In this document: positions 52,221-64,000 of the stretch, piece after piece
Numbering within the stretch: the stretch's first letter is position 1
Layout: the number at the start of each line of letters is the position of its first letter
Source: Paracentrotus lividus
Lineage: Eukaryota > Echinodermata > Echinoidea > Camarodonta > Echinidae
DNA: 64,000 nt
Reading direction: 5' to 3'
Assembly: GCA_940671915.1 (NCBI GenBank)
Contig: CALNVZ010003435.1
Location: forward strand, 18,494,623-18,558,622
Notes under the pieces: model-generated
Database searches by the model: none
Seen by the model: only the letters and a program-made list of their open reading frames with translations
Told to the model about the DNA's origin: nothing
Made by a program: the position numbers and the translations under genes

Positions 52221-52315
52221 ACATGTAAGTTACTAAGGGATACTCAAGAAAAAAAAATTATGAGTATATATACCAATAATTTTTTTTCTTGAGTATCCTT
52301 AACTTTACACATGTT
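52221..52315. repeat. Hairpin, about 95 bp
   Basis: The left 'acatgtaagttactaaggga' and 'tactcaagaaaaaaa' are mirrored by 'ttttttcttgagtatcctta' and 'actttacacatgt'. It is a small inverted-repeat element. Confidence 0.6.
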
Positions 52316-52689
52316 CAATTACGTAAAATAATTGTGCAAGAGAGTTTCTTCTTAAACTTGGTACGTTGGTGGATGATCGGGTGAAAACACTAACAATCGA
52401 GTAAATGAGAATTGCTGAGAAATTCTATATAGCCTGTAATCAACTGAAGTAAACTACGACACGTCTTCGTACGTCTCAAGTCTCGTGAAAGTCTTTGAGA
52501 GTATATTAACTGGCTATGCGGAACTTTTACATGTTGCGCCCGTACGCACATCGGATCACGAAGCGAGAATCAAGACTGCACACGAGTAATAGTTCTACGC
52601 GTACGTACGTACATTATAGCGAACCATAGAGTTATACACTCTGTGAGCGGAGAGCCTGCATGCTTTATGTCTTTGGTGAGTCCTTCTTT

Positions 52690-52992
52690 GTTTGTTTGTT
52701 TGCCTGTTTTTATAATGATATTTGGAATTTCCGATGATATACATCGTCTGATAACACTAACGACTAGATACCATGCATGAATTTATTCCCATTACTTTGT
52801 CAGTCATGTACACAGTTTGAGTATATTTGATGCATAGATGTACTGTGAGTAATGCAATGTATGGTTTGTGTGAATTGATGCACTGAAGTGAGAATAGCAG
52901 TGTATTGGTTTGAGTGAATTGATGCACTGATGTGTATATATCATCGAAACATTCCAAATATCATTATAAAAACAGGCAACAAACAACAAAAG
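52690..52992. repeat. Inverted-repeat element, about 300 bp
   Basis: The left 'tgcctgtttttataatgata' and 'tttggaa' are repeated inverted at the right ('ttccaaa', 'tatcattataaaaacaggca'). The middle has two copies of 'gtgaattgatgcactga'. Confidence 0.65.
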
Positions 52993-53002
52993 GAACAGGA
53001 TC

Positions 53003-53138
53003 ACCTAGTGAGTAACGCTTTACATACTCAGAAGATCAGTAAGTAAAGGTTGCACAAACTCATCACAAGCAAGTTGATGAGTTTGTGCAACCTTACTCTA
53101 GACTCTCTGAGTATGTAAACCGTACTCACTAGATAGTT
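53003..53138. repeat. Hairpin, about 135 bp
   Basis: 'agtgagta..gctttacatact' at the left and 'agtatgtaaa..gtactcact' at the right are inverted. The centre is 'ggttgcacaaactcatcaac' type against 'gttgatgagtttgtgcaacc'. Confidence 0.65.
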
Positions 53139-53379
53139 TGTACAATGTACTCAAAACATGTAGTTATATACTAAAATGAGTTAATAAATAAACTCATTTT
53201 GGTAGTGTCCACTATATGTCAAATTAAAAAATACCCGTAGGTGCGTTTCAAAGTAGCCTTATTGAGGATTATGATGTGGTCAAAGCAACAATACTGAATA
53301 GTGTGATCACTAATATTGTCAAAAATACTTGGATATTTGAGTGTGATCACTCATATAACCAAGTTCTCATTTTTTGTGT

Positions 53380-53860
53380 GTAGGTGAGGAGAGGCGAATA
53401 AAAAATGGAGGAAAAGGGAGAAGCAAAGAAGGGAAAGGGGAAGAAAGGAAGGAAAACAAAAAAGGGAGAGAAAAAAAGGAAAGCAAGAGGTATAACCATG
53501 ATAACAGGGGCAAGAGGAAAGAGAGAGAGAAAAGGAAAAGGGCGGGAAGATGGGATAAGGAGAGGAAAATTGGGAGGCAAAAGAAGAATAGAGACAGGAC
53601 GGAAAATGATGGAGATGATTTTGACGGGAGTGATGATAGGAATGATGATGGCGTTGATGATAATGACATATGATGGAAAAGACGTGACGTTGCATTGTCA
53701 GGTATAGGCCTACTGACAATTATGAAGACGGTGATGGTGGTGGTGATGGTGATCATGATGATTATAATGGTGGTGGTGGTGGTGGTGGTGGTGATGATGA
53801 TGATGATGATGATAATGGTGGTGGTGGTGGTGGTAGTGACGATGATGATGAATCGTGACT
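53380..53860. repeat. Purine-rich tract and (GGT/GAT)n microsatellite
   Basis: Bases 53380-53620 are almost pure A/G on +. Bases 53730-53860 are GGT and GAT repeats. Open frames on both strands here (Lys/Arg/Glu-rich or Ser/Phe/Leu-rich) reflect composition. Confidence 0.8.
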
Positions 53861-54114
53861 GGATGAAATAAAATGATCAGGATGAGTCGATTGAGGCTAA
53901 CTGTAGTGGTAGTTTAACAGTTAGGCAAATCCGAATCCGAAACGTCACAAAGTGCAACAAGCTTTGTGCAATACGCAGGTTCATTGTTACGTCATGAATA
54001 AATTTCGCGTCATCTACGCGATATGGGCATGGCAATACTGTGTTTACGTTTTATCAAGCAGTTATCGTTTTGTTAACTTTCGAGTCGAGTCAGTTTATAT
54101 AGATTTAGATCAAT

Positions 54115-54298
54115 ATGGGCTGTATTCGTAGTAAAAACCTTGAGGAGGAGGACGAATTGTGCAATAATGAATCCAGGATGGAATTTAATGCTTACAGAAA
54201 ACCTGACAATGGTAGGTGTATATGATTTCATTTCTTTCTACGATTTCTAAGCGAGACGTTATACTTTTTATATTGAGACAGAGAAAACTATCTATGAC

Positions 54299-54348
<50 letters not shown>

Positions 54349-57162
54349 AATAGAGCCGAGAGAAAGAAAGGATAAACTTCATTATGCTAAAAAAAAAAAG
54401 GTGCAGTTAATTAACACGTTATCTTTTTCGTATCTGAAAGGCCTATTTGTCGAACAAAACCATACAAACACGGATTAAAAAAAAAAAATCGATATTCATT
54501 CAATGAGCGGATGATAGGCCTACAGAGAAATAAAACAAAAGTCAAAATGACATGACGTTTAGTTTAAAGACAGCTAAATTCTGAAGGAAAAAAAATGCAA
54601 GAATGCAGAATAATACTTAATACAAAATATAGAAATTCGATTTTTTTATTTTCTACTATGAAGGTCTCGTTGCTTCTTTCATTGAAGATGTGAGGAAAGG
54701 CCATGATGTTGGAGACGTTTCAGACATGAATGAAGACAGAGGGCTTGATGAAAGACTAGCAAGGAAGAAAGAACTTCAGAAAGTAGGTTTTCCCCGCTAG
54801 CGCTTTTATTATTGTTTATAATAGATGTCGGCCTCATAGTTATAATGGAAGAGAAACCCAAAAGAAAATGCATTGAATAAATTTGCGTGCAGAGAAAATT
54901 ACAAGTTTTTGTAAGTTTTGATAAATCTTAAAACGTGTATGGTTTAAGATTTATCAAAATTTACAAAAACTTTTAATTATCTTTGCACGCAAATGTATTC
55001 AATGCATTTTCTTTTTGGTTTCTCTTCCATTATAACTATCAGGCGTGTATACATTTAATGTACACGCCTGATAAATGAACATGGCTACTACATCATATTT
55101 CATGCAATGCCTTGGTTAGTCATGGCCTTTAATCAAAATTTTACAAAAACTGTCAATTATCTTTGCACGCAAATGTATTCAATGCATTTTCTTTTGGGTT
55201 TCTCTTCCATTATAACTATCAGGCGTGTACATTTAATGTACACGCCTGATAAATGAACATTGCTACTACATCATATTTCATGCAATGCCTTGGTCAGTCA
55301 AGGGCCGTCAAGACCGACTCCAAACCAATAACTAACTTTCCATTGTGATGATATGTCGGGCAGTCACGTGTCTAGAGAGAGTCGGTCTCATAACTAAGTT
55401 GCATATGGAGCTCATCATGCTACTCTCATGTTGTAGCCCTACCATCTTATTTAAGTTTAAGTTTTTATTTTATTATATAAGCTATGATTGTATATTGATT
55501 AAAAATGTTACTACGTCTATATAATTTTCTTCGTTATGTATGGAAACCAATCGAAACAAAATAATATCTCATCTAAAATTAAAAAAAAAAAAAAATTAAT
55601 TACAGAATGCTCTTGATGCTCAAACGAAGCAGCTTAAACTGCTGCGAACACAGTTACACGACAGCATCATCAATACAGAAGCCAGGATGGTAGTGGACGC
55701 TCTGAAGGATACCATTGATGAGGAGGAGGAGAATGAGTTCGTGGTTGCTTGCCTGGAAGAAATCAGGAAGGGCCACGAGGTCGATGACCAACCACTCAGG
55801 GCCAGGGAGGAGGATGAGAGGGTGGTTGATAATAGAGAATGGACTAGGCGAATGGCACTACTCAAAGTAGGTTCTTATAATCTAACTACATTTCCTGTCC
55901 ACTTCTCTTTTTCTCTCTCTCTCCGGCTTTCTCCTCCTCCTCCTCCCCATCTCTATATCTCCCTCTCTTCCCCTCTTTTTCTATCTACTTTGCTCTATCT
56001 CTTTCTCTCTCTCTAGTCTCATTCTCTCATACTCTGTATTGAATATAAACTCGGGTCGCACGAGATTTTACTTTGATTTTAAAGATACACCCATATGAGT
56101 TAAAAAAAAAAAAAATTTTTATTTTTTTATTTGACATCCAACACATTTGAATAATATCATCTGGCAATAAAGGCAAATAACGAAGGAGGAATTTCAGAAC
56201 CTTCCTGAAAATATACTGGGTCCTTAATATGCTTTGCTGATAATATGACACAGATTTCAATTTGTATCTTTTTCCATGAAGAAAAACAAAACAAAAACAA
56301 ACCTGAGTAGAGATGGAAATGAAATAAAACCAAGGTAAATGCGCAAAACTTGAAAGCAACATTTATTTTAAGGAATCCTAATATAATTGCGATGAAAAAT
56401 GTCAATTTATACGTCGCTTGAATTATCAGTGGAACTCCTCAAAATCTCTCTGCATTGATGAATTTCAGGATGTTGCTGCGTTGCAGATGGGGCAACTTCG
56501 ATTGCTGAGAAGGTTTGATGACATCATCATTCGTAGAGAGGATGTAAAAATGATAGAAGCCTCCATGAATACAGAGACGACAGATGATGAGGAGGTTGAT
56601 AAGGAGATTGAAAATTCTCAAGATACAGACGTCATTTGCTTGGAAGCTAAGATTGATGTAACGTCAGGCATCACTGATAAGGAGAGAGAGGATGATGATA
56701 AAACAAGGCAGATGGAACTTCTGAAAGTAGGTTTCTTCTCTCTTCTGCTCTTATGTTCCCTTTTAAATCTGACCCTTCTTGTCTACTGGTCTCTCTCTCT
56801 CTCTCTCTCTCATTGATTCATTCTTTCTTAGTTTTTCCATTCTGTTGCTTTGCCGTAATTTCTGGGCATTATTTTGTGTTTTGATAATTGGACGTAACCA
56901 ATAATAAAAACAAAACAATATCAAAAGCGATGACAGCACATCTTGAACATTTTTACAATTATAATATAAAACAATTGAAATTATACGAATTATGAATGAA
57001 ATTTGTTGTGAAATTCTTCACGCTGATCATAATCTCTTCTTAATTGATACACTTTAGGACGTGTCTTGGATTCGAACGAAACAGGATCTGCTAGAGAGGA
57101 ATGAAAATCGGTTACGAGATAGAATTATCCACAGGAATGCCATGACGAGAATAGACATCTGA
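54115..57162 (+). CDS. Myristoylation-signal charged repeat protein, right inverted copy
   Basis: Exons 54115-54211, 54664-54782, 55606-55866, 56469-56726 and 57058-57162 have AG/GT borders; 840 bases, 279 residues, with every exon the same length as in the left copy. It starts MGCIRSKNLEEEDELC, fitting the MGxxxS myristoylation rule with a palmitoylatable Cys3. Exon 2: EDVRKGHDVGDV ... DERLARKKELQK. Exon 3: QLKLLRTQLHDSII, DEEEENEFVVACLEEIRKGH, EWTRRMALLK. Exon 4: QLRLLRRFDDIIIRRE, EIENSQDTDVICLE, DDDKTRQMELLK. Exon 5: IRTKQDLLERNENRLRDRII, then MTRIDI-stop. Acid/base-rich heptad-like stretches suggest coiled coil. Protein identity to the left copy is about 84 percent over exon 4 by eye. The function is unknown; a membrane-tethered scaffold is only a guess. 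Confidence 0.75.
54301..54345. repeat. Poly-A tract in first intron
   Basis: About 45 consecutive A bases, with a weaker poly-T counterpart near 36440-36460 in the left arm (a T-run there on +). Confidence 0.9.
54830..55290. repeat. Direct and inverted repeat cluster in second intron
   Basis: The block 'ttctcttccattataactat' with the hairpin 'caggcgtgtacatttaatgt' / 'acacgcctg' occurs twice (about 55018-55115 and 55198-55290). Its reverse complement lies at 54838-54960 ('ataatggaagagaaaccca' ... 'aatttgcgtgcagag'). The left arm lacks this cluster, so it arose after the duplication or was lost there. Confidence 0.65.
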
Positions 57163-57350
57163 ATAATAATACTAATGGAGACTACATGCAATCGGCTGAC
57201 GATCAACAGGTTTGTTCTTTGACTTTAATTTGCGAAGTTAATCTAAATTGATTAAGGGTAGTAAAATGTGGAACCAGAAATTTTTTTTTACAGATGTAAT
57301 TATCAGTAAATGAATTAGTGAATAAGACTCAGTATTCTTGTATCAAATTC

Positions 57351-57477
57351 TACAGTGGAAAATTGTTATAACGAGGTCCCAGGAACAATGGTTATTACCT
57401 TGTTATAAAGGGAATCTTCAAAAACGAAAGAATGCACAGAGCTTTTATATTTGGAATCTTGTTATAACGAGTGTACA
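57351..57477. mobile_element. MITE shared by both arms, right copy
   Basis: It starts 'tacagtggaaaattgttata' and ends 'gttataacgagtgtaca'. It matches 31914-32051 inverted and lies at the same distance 3' of the gene. Confidence 0.65.
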
Positions 57478-57639
57478 TGGTATTCATGTATAGCACAATC
57501 AAGATCTATTCTGGTTTCATTTATTGCAGGCATGTCAGAATTCGGAGCAGCTTCGACAGAGAGAGAGAGAGAGAGAGAGAAGGATCCATGTATCAGGTGT
57601 TCATTGACATCATCTAAGATGGTGGAAGTCTGGAGAAAG

Positions 57640-58790
57640 ACGGGATAGACTAGCGTTGATTCTGTGTCACGTCACTGACTATCGAGGATATGATCAGGGA
57701 CATCCTAACTCGTATTCTCACAATGAAGATGATGGAATCTTCAAGAGAGACTGTACTGGTGACTCCACGTCACTGATTGGGGATGATATCATCAAGGACA
57801 ATTAGGAAGGAATAAGTGTACCGATAATGTTCTGTTAAGGTCCATCTACAAGTGACATCCTAACTCGTATTCTCACAATGAAGATTGATGGGTGCCTTGA
57901 CAGGATAGGCTACTGGTGACTCCACATCACTGACTGGTGATGATATTATTAAGGAAAATGAGGAAGGAATGGACGTACCAATAAGGTTCTACTGAGGTCC
58001 GTCGACAAGTGATATCCTAACTCGTATTCTTACAATGAAGATGATGGCAGCTTCAAGAGAGAATGTACTGGTGACTCCACGTCACTGACTGGTGATGATA
58101 TCATTAAAGACAATGAGGAAGGAATGGACGTACCAATAGGGTTCTGCTGAGGTCCACCTTACTTCTATTCTCACAGCGAAGATTGTGGGAAATTCTTGAT
58201 AGTATAGGCTGCTGGCGACTCCGCGTCACTGATTTGTGATGATCACAATGGACAGTGAGGAGGGAATGGACGTATCGATAAGGTTCTGCTAAGGTCCGTC
58301 TACAAGTGACAACCTAACTCGTATTCCAATGAATTTAGATGGTGGGTGCCTTGACAGGATAGGCTACTGGTGACTACATGTCACTCACATGTGATGATAT
58401 CACTAAAGACAATGAGGAGGGAATGGACGTAACGATAGGCTTCTGCTAATGGCTGTCTACAAGAGACACTCTTACTCATATTCTCTCAACAAAGATGGTG
58501 GAAGCTTCGACGGAGACTTAACTGGTGACTCCACGTCACTGACTGGTGATGATATCATTAAGGACAATGAGGAGGGAATGGATGTACCAATAGGGTTCTG
58601 CTGAGATCCATCTAATAGTGACAAGCTAACTCCTATTCTCACAACGAAGATTGTGGAAAAGTCTTGATAGTATAGGCTGCTGTGACTCCACGTCACTGAT
58701 TTGTGATGATATTATCATTAAGGACAATGAGCTGAGGAAGGAATGGACGTACCAATAAGGTTCTGCTAAGGCCTGACTACTATACTCCAA
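57640..58790. repeat. Tandem array of about 155-bp units, right arm
   Basis: Seven to eight units carry 'ggtgactccacgtcactgac' (near 57757, 57914, 58070, 58207, 58366, 58521 and 58680), 'gatgatatcattaaggacaa' and 'gaatggacgtaccaata'. Several units read GDSTSLTGDDIIKDNEEGMD then VPIGFC-stop. The right array has more units than the left (about five). Role unknown; possibly 3' UTR or decayed exon-like units. Confidence 0.75.
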
Positions 58791-58898
58791 CTCTCAATGA
58801 CTTCGGTGGTCATGACCTATACCTACTGCATGAACTGATAAAAGTGTGGATCGAGGACGGGGAAGATGTACTCGATATCGGCGATTCATATAGGTTTG
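58790..58898 (+). CDS. Candidate exon conserved in both arms
   Basis: The + frame reads NDFGGHDLYLLHELIKVWIE and DGEDVLDIGDSYR, up to donor 'gtttgtt' at 58899. The left arm retains FGGHDLYLLHEQVKMRVKEG then EDV on - (near 30934-31000), in frame but cut by the 5.9-kb insertion. The rest of the left exon survives at 24992-25021. Conserved frame with mostly amino-acid-level change suggests former or current coding. The start and acceptor are not clear, and there is no known family. Confidence 0.35.
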
Positions 58899-59203
58899 TT
58901 CTTTTGTTCTATTATAAGCTTTTCTAAGCGAACAGGATCGAGGTTTTCTTTTAGATGGAAGGGTGGGTTAAAGAGATAGCGAATAAAAATTACGTTTGAT
59001 TAACATTAATTATTCTTCTCAAATTTTATTTCTTTAAATTCAAAGAACATGTAACATTAAACTACTATTTTAGTCTTCACATAATTTTTGAAGTCAATTG
59101 CCTAGCTAGAGATGCATGCCGGTATCTATTGGTATTAAAATTAATCCTGCAATTAATTATTTCCTAATAATTTCTTGTTCGCATGTGTGTTTTTATAACA
59201 GTT

Positions 59204-59261
59204 CCCGAGAGCTCATACAAGCTCGATGACGATCCGGTCGTCGACGCGTTATTTATGGATT
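59204..59261 (+). CDS. Candidate 3' terminal exon, right arm (start only certain)
   Basis: The acceptor 'tttttataacag' is followed by sequence homologous to the left-arm exon at 24430-24604. One frame reads FPRAHTSSMTIRSSTRYL up to VIDLG-stop near 59293; the frame predicted from the upstream exon phase stops after about eight codons. AATAAA lies at about 59383. Support is homology between arms only. Confidence 0.25.
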
Positions 59262-59399
59262 ATCATTTTTCATCTCAATTATGTCATTGACCTCGGCTAG
59301 TAGGTCAGCGTACTTCAGAACTTAGAGGCAGACATCGCCGACTCCAAAGGGACAGACAGAGAGAGGAACATTTTCTATCGAAATAAAATGATCATGACT

Positions 59400-62098
59400 A
59401 TTAAACTTCTTATCCTCTTTTCCTTGTTTCTCATCTTGTTGGAAAATCCCATTCTAGCTCTTACACATAATTGCATACGAAGATATGTGAGACGTGGATG
59501 CGACAAAAATTTTAGGTCGAGAAACCAATAAATATGAATATTTAGAGAGAGAGAGAGGGAGGAGATGAGAAGAGAGAGGAGATGACGAGAGAGATAGAGA
59601 GAAGAGAACAGAGAAGAGCGGAGGGGGGGAAAGAAAGGAAGGAATATAGGTGTTTATATATATCAGCAAGTAGAGATAGATATAGTGGATAAAATTAAAG
59701 AGAAAGATGAAGAGCTAAGTTAAAATAGAACGATAGAGAAAAGAGAGCAGAGAAAGAGAGAGAGGAGAGAGGAAGAGAGACGAGAAGAGAGAGGGAGGAG
59801 ATGACAGAGAGATTAAAAAAAAGAAAGGAAAAGATTCGTTTTTGTTATATTTAAATAATCAGCAGACCTAGATGTTAGACTAGATGCGATAAATATAAAG
59901 AGAAAGAAAGAAGATTTAAGGATAGAAAACACAGGCGAGAGGGCGGGCGGGATTTGGGTCAAGAGAGAAGATACAATAGAGACAGACCAATGACAGAGAG
60001 TGATAGGAGCAATACGAAGAAATCTCAAAAAGTACGCGAACACAATATAGCAAATTATTCAGTAATAATAAGTTCATGTACATCACTTTAAATGCATACT
60101 ATTCAAATTTTTGCCTCAATTGGTTTTAGCAGACGTGGGGCGGGCCGGTGGTTGTATGCATATGACATTATGGGGAATGATGTTAAAGGGGGCAGGGTGA
60201 TGGTCGCAGTCAGAATTTTATAATAAATATTCTTTAATGTTGGCCGAGGTGTTTGCAGAAAAAATCTAGGTTTTAGCCCGTCTGATTACAAACTTTTTTT
60301 TTTCTCCGATCACACATGATGGCAGGAACTCTCTCTCTCTCTCTCTCTACCTCTCTCGTTCTCTCTCTCCTATCTATTTCTCATACTTCTGTACTTCAGC
60401 AATCTTGTGTAAATAGAAAAAAGTGACATTCTATTTTATTTCACGGTAAAATAATATTTATTACAAAAATACATAATGCAAACTGGTGAATATACACAAA
60501 TATTAATGAGAAAACAATGATCATCGAGCTAGATTTAATATCACATGACAATGAGTATTATAACAATAATTATGACATTATCGTAGTTTCATCTATATAG
60601 GCATTATAGGAGAGGGTTGCATGCAGTGCCATTAATTTTTAAGATTCAAGTCTCACTTTTCGCCATCGATAAAGTTAAATCAGGATAGATACAATTCATG
60701 AACAAATAAATTTCATCCAAAAAGAAACATTTGAATACACATATATTCATTATCCTAAAATCTTGATAAATTTTCTTTGGGGTACTTTGATACACCATTC
60801 GTATTCTCAACTCTTGATACAACTATCGAATCCAAGATTTCGTAATTTTAAGATTTTGAAAACCACATTGAAGAAAAGACCAAAACGAGTAAACTCCATA
60901 GTCGCCCATTTTCAAACAACAACTTTTGGCTACCCCATTTCATTAGCAATTCAGGTTTATAAGAGGTGCTCACGAATTTCAGCTGCACAACGTTATTTTT
61001 TTGTGTTCTGAATTGATTACTTAATCATCATAAGGTCTACACAATAATTACATTCGGGTCTTGATTTTTTTTTTTTTTTAAGAAAGTAAAATCTAAGCAA
61101 TAAAATTACAAATTTTTTTATCGAAAGAATCAGTTGTAGAAATGCCACAAAACTTTTTCGTATTTTAATAGTTTTTAAAAATTTGTTGAGTTTCTTTACG
61201 GTTATATTGCTTGAACCCAATATAATGCAGAATTAAAAAGGTCTTTTTTTCTTTCTTTTTAAATCTATATTTTCAGGGTAATTTCTGGTTGAGCATCGAG
61301 ATCGAATTCTTCTACTTTGCCGGTATCTGCTTATTATGCACTGTTATTATAATGGCTCAATATTTTGCACATACAGCTGCAAGCCAACATCAGTCAGTAC
61401 TGAAAAATGGCTGTCTGTCGCCCTCTTGGTTGCTGAGGAAACTTCTCAATAATAATTAGCGAAAGCAGCTTTAAACCTACCTCAAAATAAATTAAGATAA
61501 TTTATAGTCTCATTGCAATATATTTCTTCCATTAGATATTTTAAATTTTGTGTAGTAGAATTTTTAGACCCTTTTTTTGATATGCCACCTTAAATTGGAA
61601 GTGTTGGCTTGAGCTGCTCAAGACACTTTTCTGCATCGACTTTCCATTGGAAGAAAACTGCTGCAGTAAGGTACTTTCCAGTGCACGGTCAATTATGAAT
61701 TGACCATGCATAAGTGTAAGTGAATATTTTGAAACGTTCAACTTCATGAAACTAATGGGAGCATTGCATGTGTTAATTATATTTTCATCTGTTGTTTTTT
61801 TTTTTTACGAAGACTCTAAGAAAATAATGAAAGTTTTGAATCGGGTTTCTATTTCTATGCACCTTCTCCGTTCAAAAGGTGCCAGTTTCCCGCATCCTTT
61901 GTTCCAAACGCCGTTTTATATCGGCTTGTGAATAGAATCATAGAATCTTAATACGGATTAAAAAAGCCGGATGTTTCCCGGGGTGCACTGGAACAGGAAC
62001 CCTCGGGAAACTGACGCATTTTGAATGGAAAAGGCCCCTTAGACAGATTTAACACATTAAGATCTTTTCAGTCATTGTTTTAACAAGTACACGATAAC
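59400..62098. other. Gene-poor stretch between arm end and histone gene
   Basis: No exon is supported. It contains GA-rich purine tracts (59535-59815), a (CT)n run at 60330-60370 and ordinary AT-rich sequence. Open frames are short and without known domains. Confidence 0.5.
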
Positions 62099-62102
62099 AA
62101 TT

Positions 62103-62108
62103 TTTATT
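62103..62108 (-). terminator. Polyadenylation signal of the histone H3 gene
   Basis: AATAAA on - about 28 bases after the stop. Its presence, and the lack of a histone 3' stem-loop right after the stop, point to a polyadenylated replacement-type histone mRNA. Confidence 0.65.
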
Positions 62109-62135
62109 TACAAAATTTACACTTGAGCCGGATGG

Positions 62136-63107
<972 letters not shown>

Positions 63108-63300
63108 CTAATTTAGGAATTGATCTTCTCGTCCTTTCAAAATCTTTCTTACAGTTCGAATTTCTGAACAGGTGAATTTGTTGCTGAGGCAAGTTTGTCA
63201 AGAAAACGTTGTAGAATGGATGATGGCGTTTTTTAGTTTCACAGCATGCATGAACATCATAGATGAGCACAGAAAGTGGTGTCGTGAATACTTGGTTTTG

Positions 63301-63337
63301 ATTGGTTGCTAGAGGAAATTTGAAGAGATCTGATTGG
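63301..63337 (-). promoter_or_regulatory. Two CCAAT boxes upstream of H3 variant
   Basis: CCAAT occurs on - at 63301-63305 and 63333-63337, about 250-285 bases before the start codon, with a 'tgacgttacc' CRE-like site near 63390. A likely acceptor ('tgttcaacag') three bases before the ATG suggests a 5' UTR intron, as in animal H3.3 genes. No clear TATA box. Confidence 0.5.
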
Positions 63338-63429
63338 TTAATATCCTTCAAAGCCCCTCCCATATGTGCCTCTCGTGCCGCTTTTACACTGGTAACGTCA
63401 GAGTTGTATGTTTCCCTGCCCGATGTCAA

Positions 63430-64000
63430 AATATCTGACTGAAAATCACGTTGTGAAAACCTAATTGATCAGTTTGCTGATTCGAATTCCACGCATACTT
63501 TTATTACACAAAGGCTACTATCGAACGTTTGTCAGTGGTTTGCTCGAGATAGCAATATTTAATGTATGCAAATTGGGATTCCATTCATCAAAATCTTATT
63601 ATGCAAATTAAACAGGGCGGTGAATAGACCAGTTTACTTAATTATTCAAATTTACGCATTTTAAGTTCCCACTGACCTAGAAACGAGGTATTCAATTAAC
63701 TTGTTATTCAAGAATGATACTTGGAATCTAGTTTGTTCTACATTTGCCATGTCTAACAAGCTTTCAGGTTGTCACAGGGATGTACCTAATTTGAATAATT
63801 ATGTCAAGAGTTTCCGAAAGAATCATGCGTGGGCCTATATTTAAATACATTTAGGCTGTTCTAGAATCCCATTTAATGTTCTTCAAGCCCAAGGGAAGTC
63901 TTTTTTTTCCCTCTAGGGGAGACCTGGGACAATTGTAACAGTTTTTTCCAAATTTGACCTATCAGCTTTATTAAAGCTAAATACTTGCTTAAAACTAAAT
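63430..64000. other. Flank with start of a repeat at the window end
   Basis: No gene seen. From about 63915, 'aggggagacctgggacaatt' looks like the end of a dispersed inverted-repeat element; the window stops before its other end. Confidence 0.35.

Noticed and set aside
53347-53756. Four overlapping open frames of 77-129 residues on both strands
   Set aside because: The purine-rich tract lacks stops by composition, and no frame shows a domain.

Overview
This is AT-rich animal nuclear DNA with GT-AG introns, dense short inverted-repeat transposons, microsatellites and one 25-base N gap. The gene content and repeat style suggest a marine invertebrate deuterostome, most likely an echinoderm such as a sea urchin. 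That is an inference and the sequence alone does not prove it.

Region 1 (1-20 kb, + strand) holds the 3' three quarters of UBA2/SAE2, the catalytic subunit of the SUMO E1 enzyme. It has 13 exons here; the 5' exons lie before base 1. Its introns are full of MITE-like elements. One exon (11218-11269) lacks two single bases relative to the family.

Region 2 (20-25 kb) is repeat-rich and mostly non-coding.

Region 3 (24.4-36.9 kb) and region 5 (53.9-59.4 kb) are the two arms of a large inverted duplication. Each arm carries an intact five-exon gene for a 279-residue protein that I do not recognise. The protein starts with a myristoylation/palmitoylation signal (MGCIRSK) and consists of charged, probably coiled-coil modules, one per exon. 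The left copy is on the - strand and the right copy on the + strand, so they point away from each other. The left arm is broken by a 5.9-kb inserted element with inverted ends and a 5-base target duplication; the right arm retains the empty site. A possible four-exon small-protein gene lies inside that insertion.

Region 4 (36.9-53.9 kb, between the arms) holds a monocarboxylate-transporter-like (SLC16/MFS) gene. Exons for TM3 onward are on + (43128-46630), while the only exon encoding TM1-2 is on - at 50921-51197, with matching intron phase. The transporter is next to a roughly 5-kb palindrome (37.6-42.9 kb, containing the gap) and a decayed LINE (47.6-50.1 kb), and it carries a one-base frameshift.

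Region 6 (59.4-64 kb) ends with an intron-containing, polyadenylated histone H3 variant on -, with an unusual mixture of H3.1-like and H3.3-like residues.

No pathway links these genes. The strongest undescribed candidate is the pair of inverted, myristoylated module-repeat genes. Several single-base indels in otherwise conserved exons (UBA2, transporter) and the gap inside the palindrome suggest that some oddities may be assembly errors.
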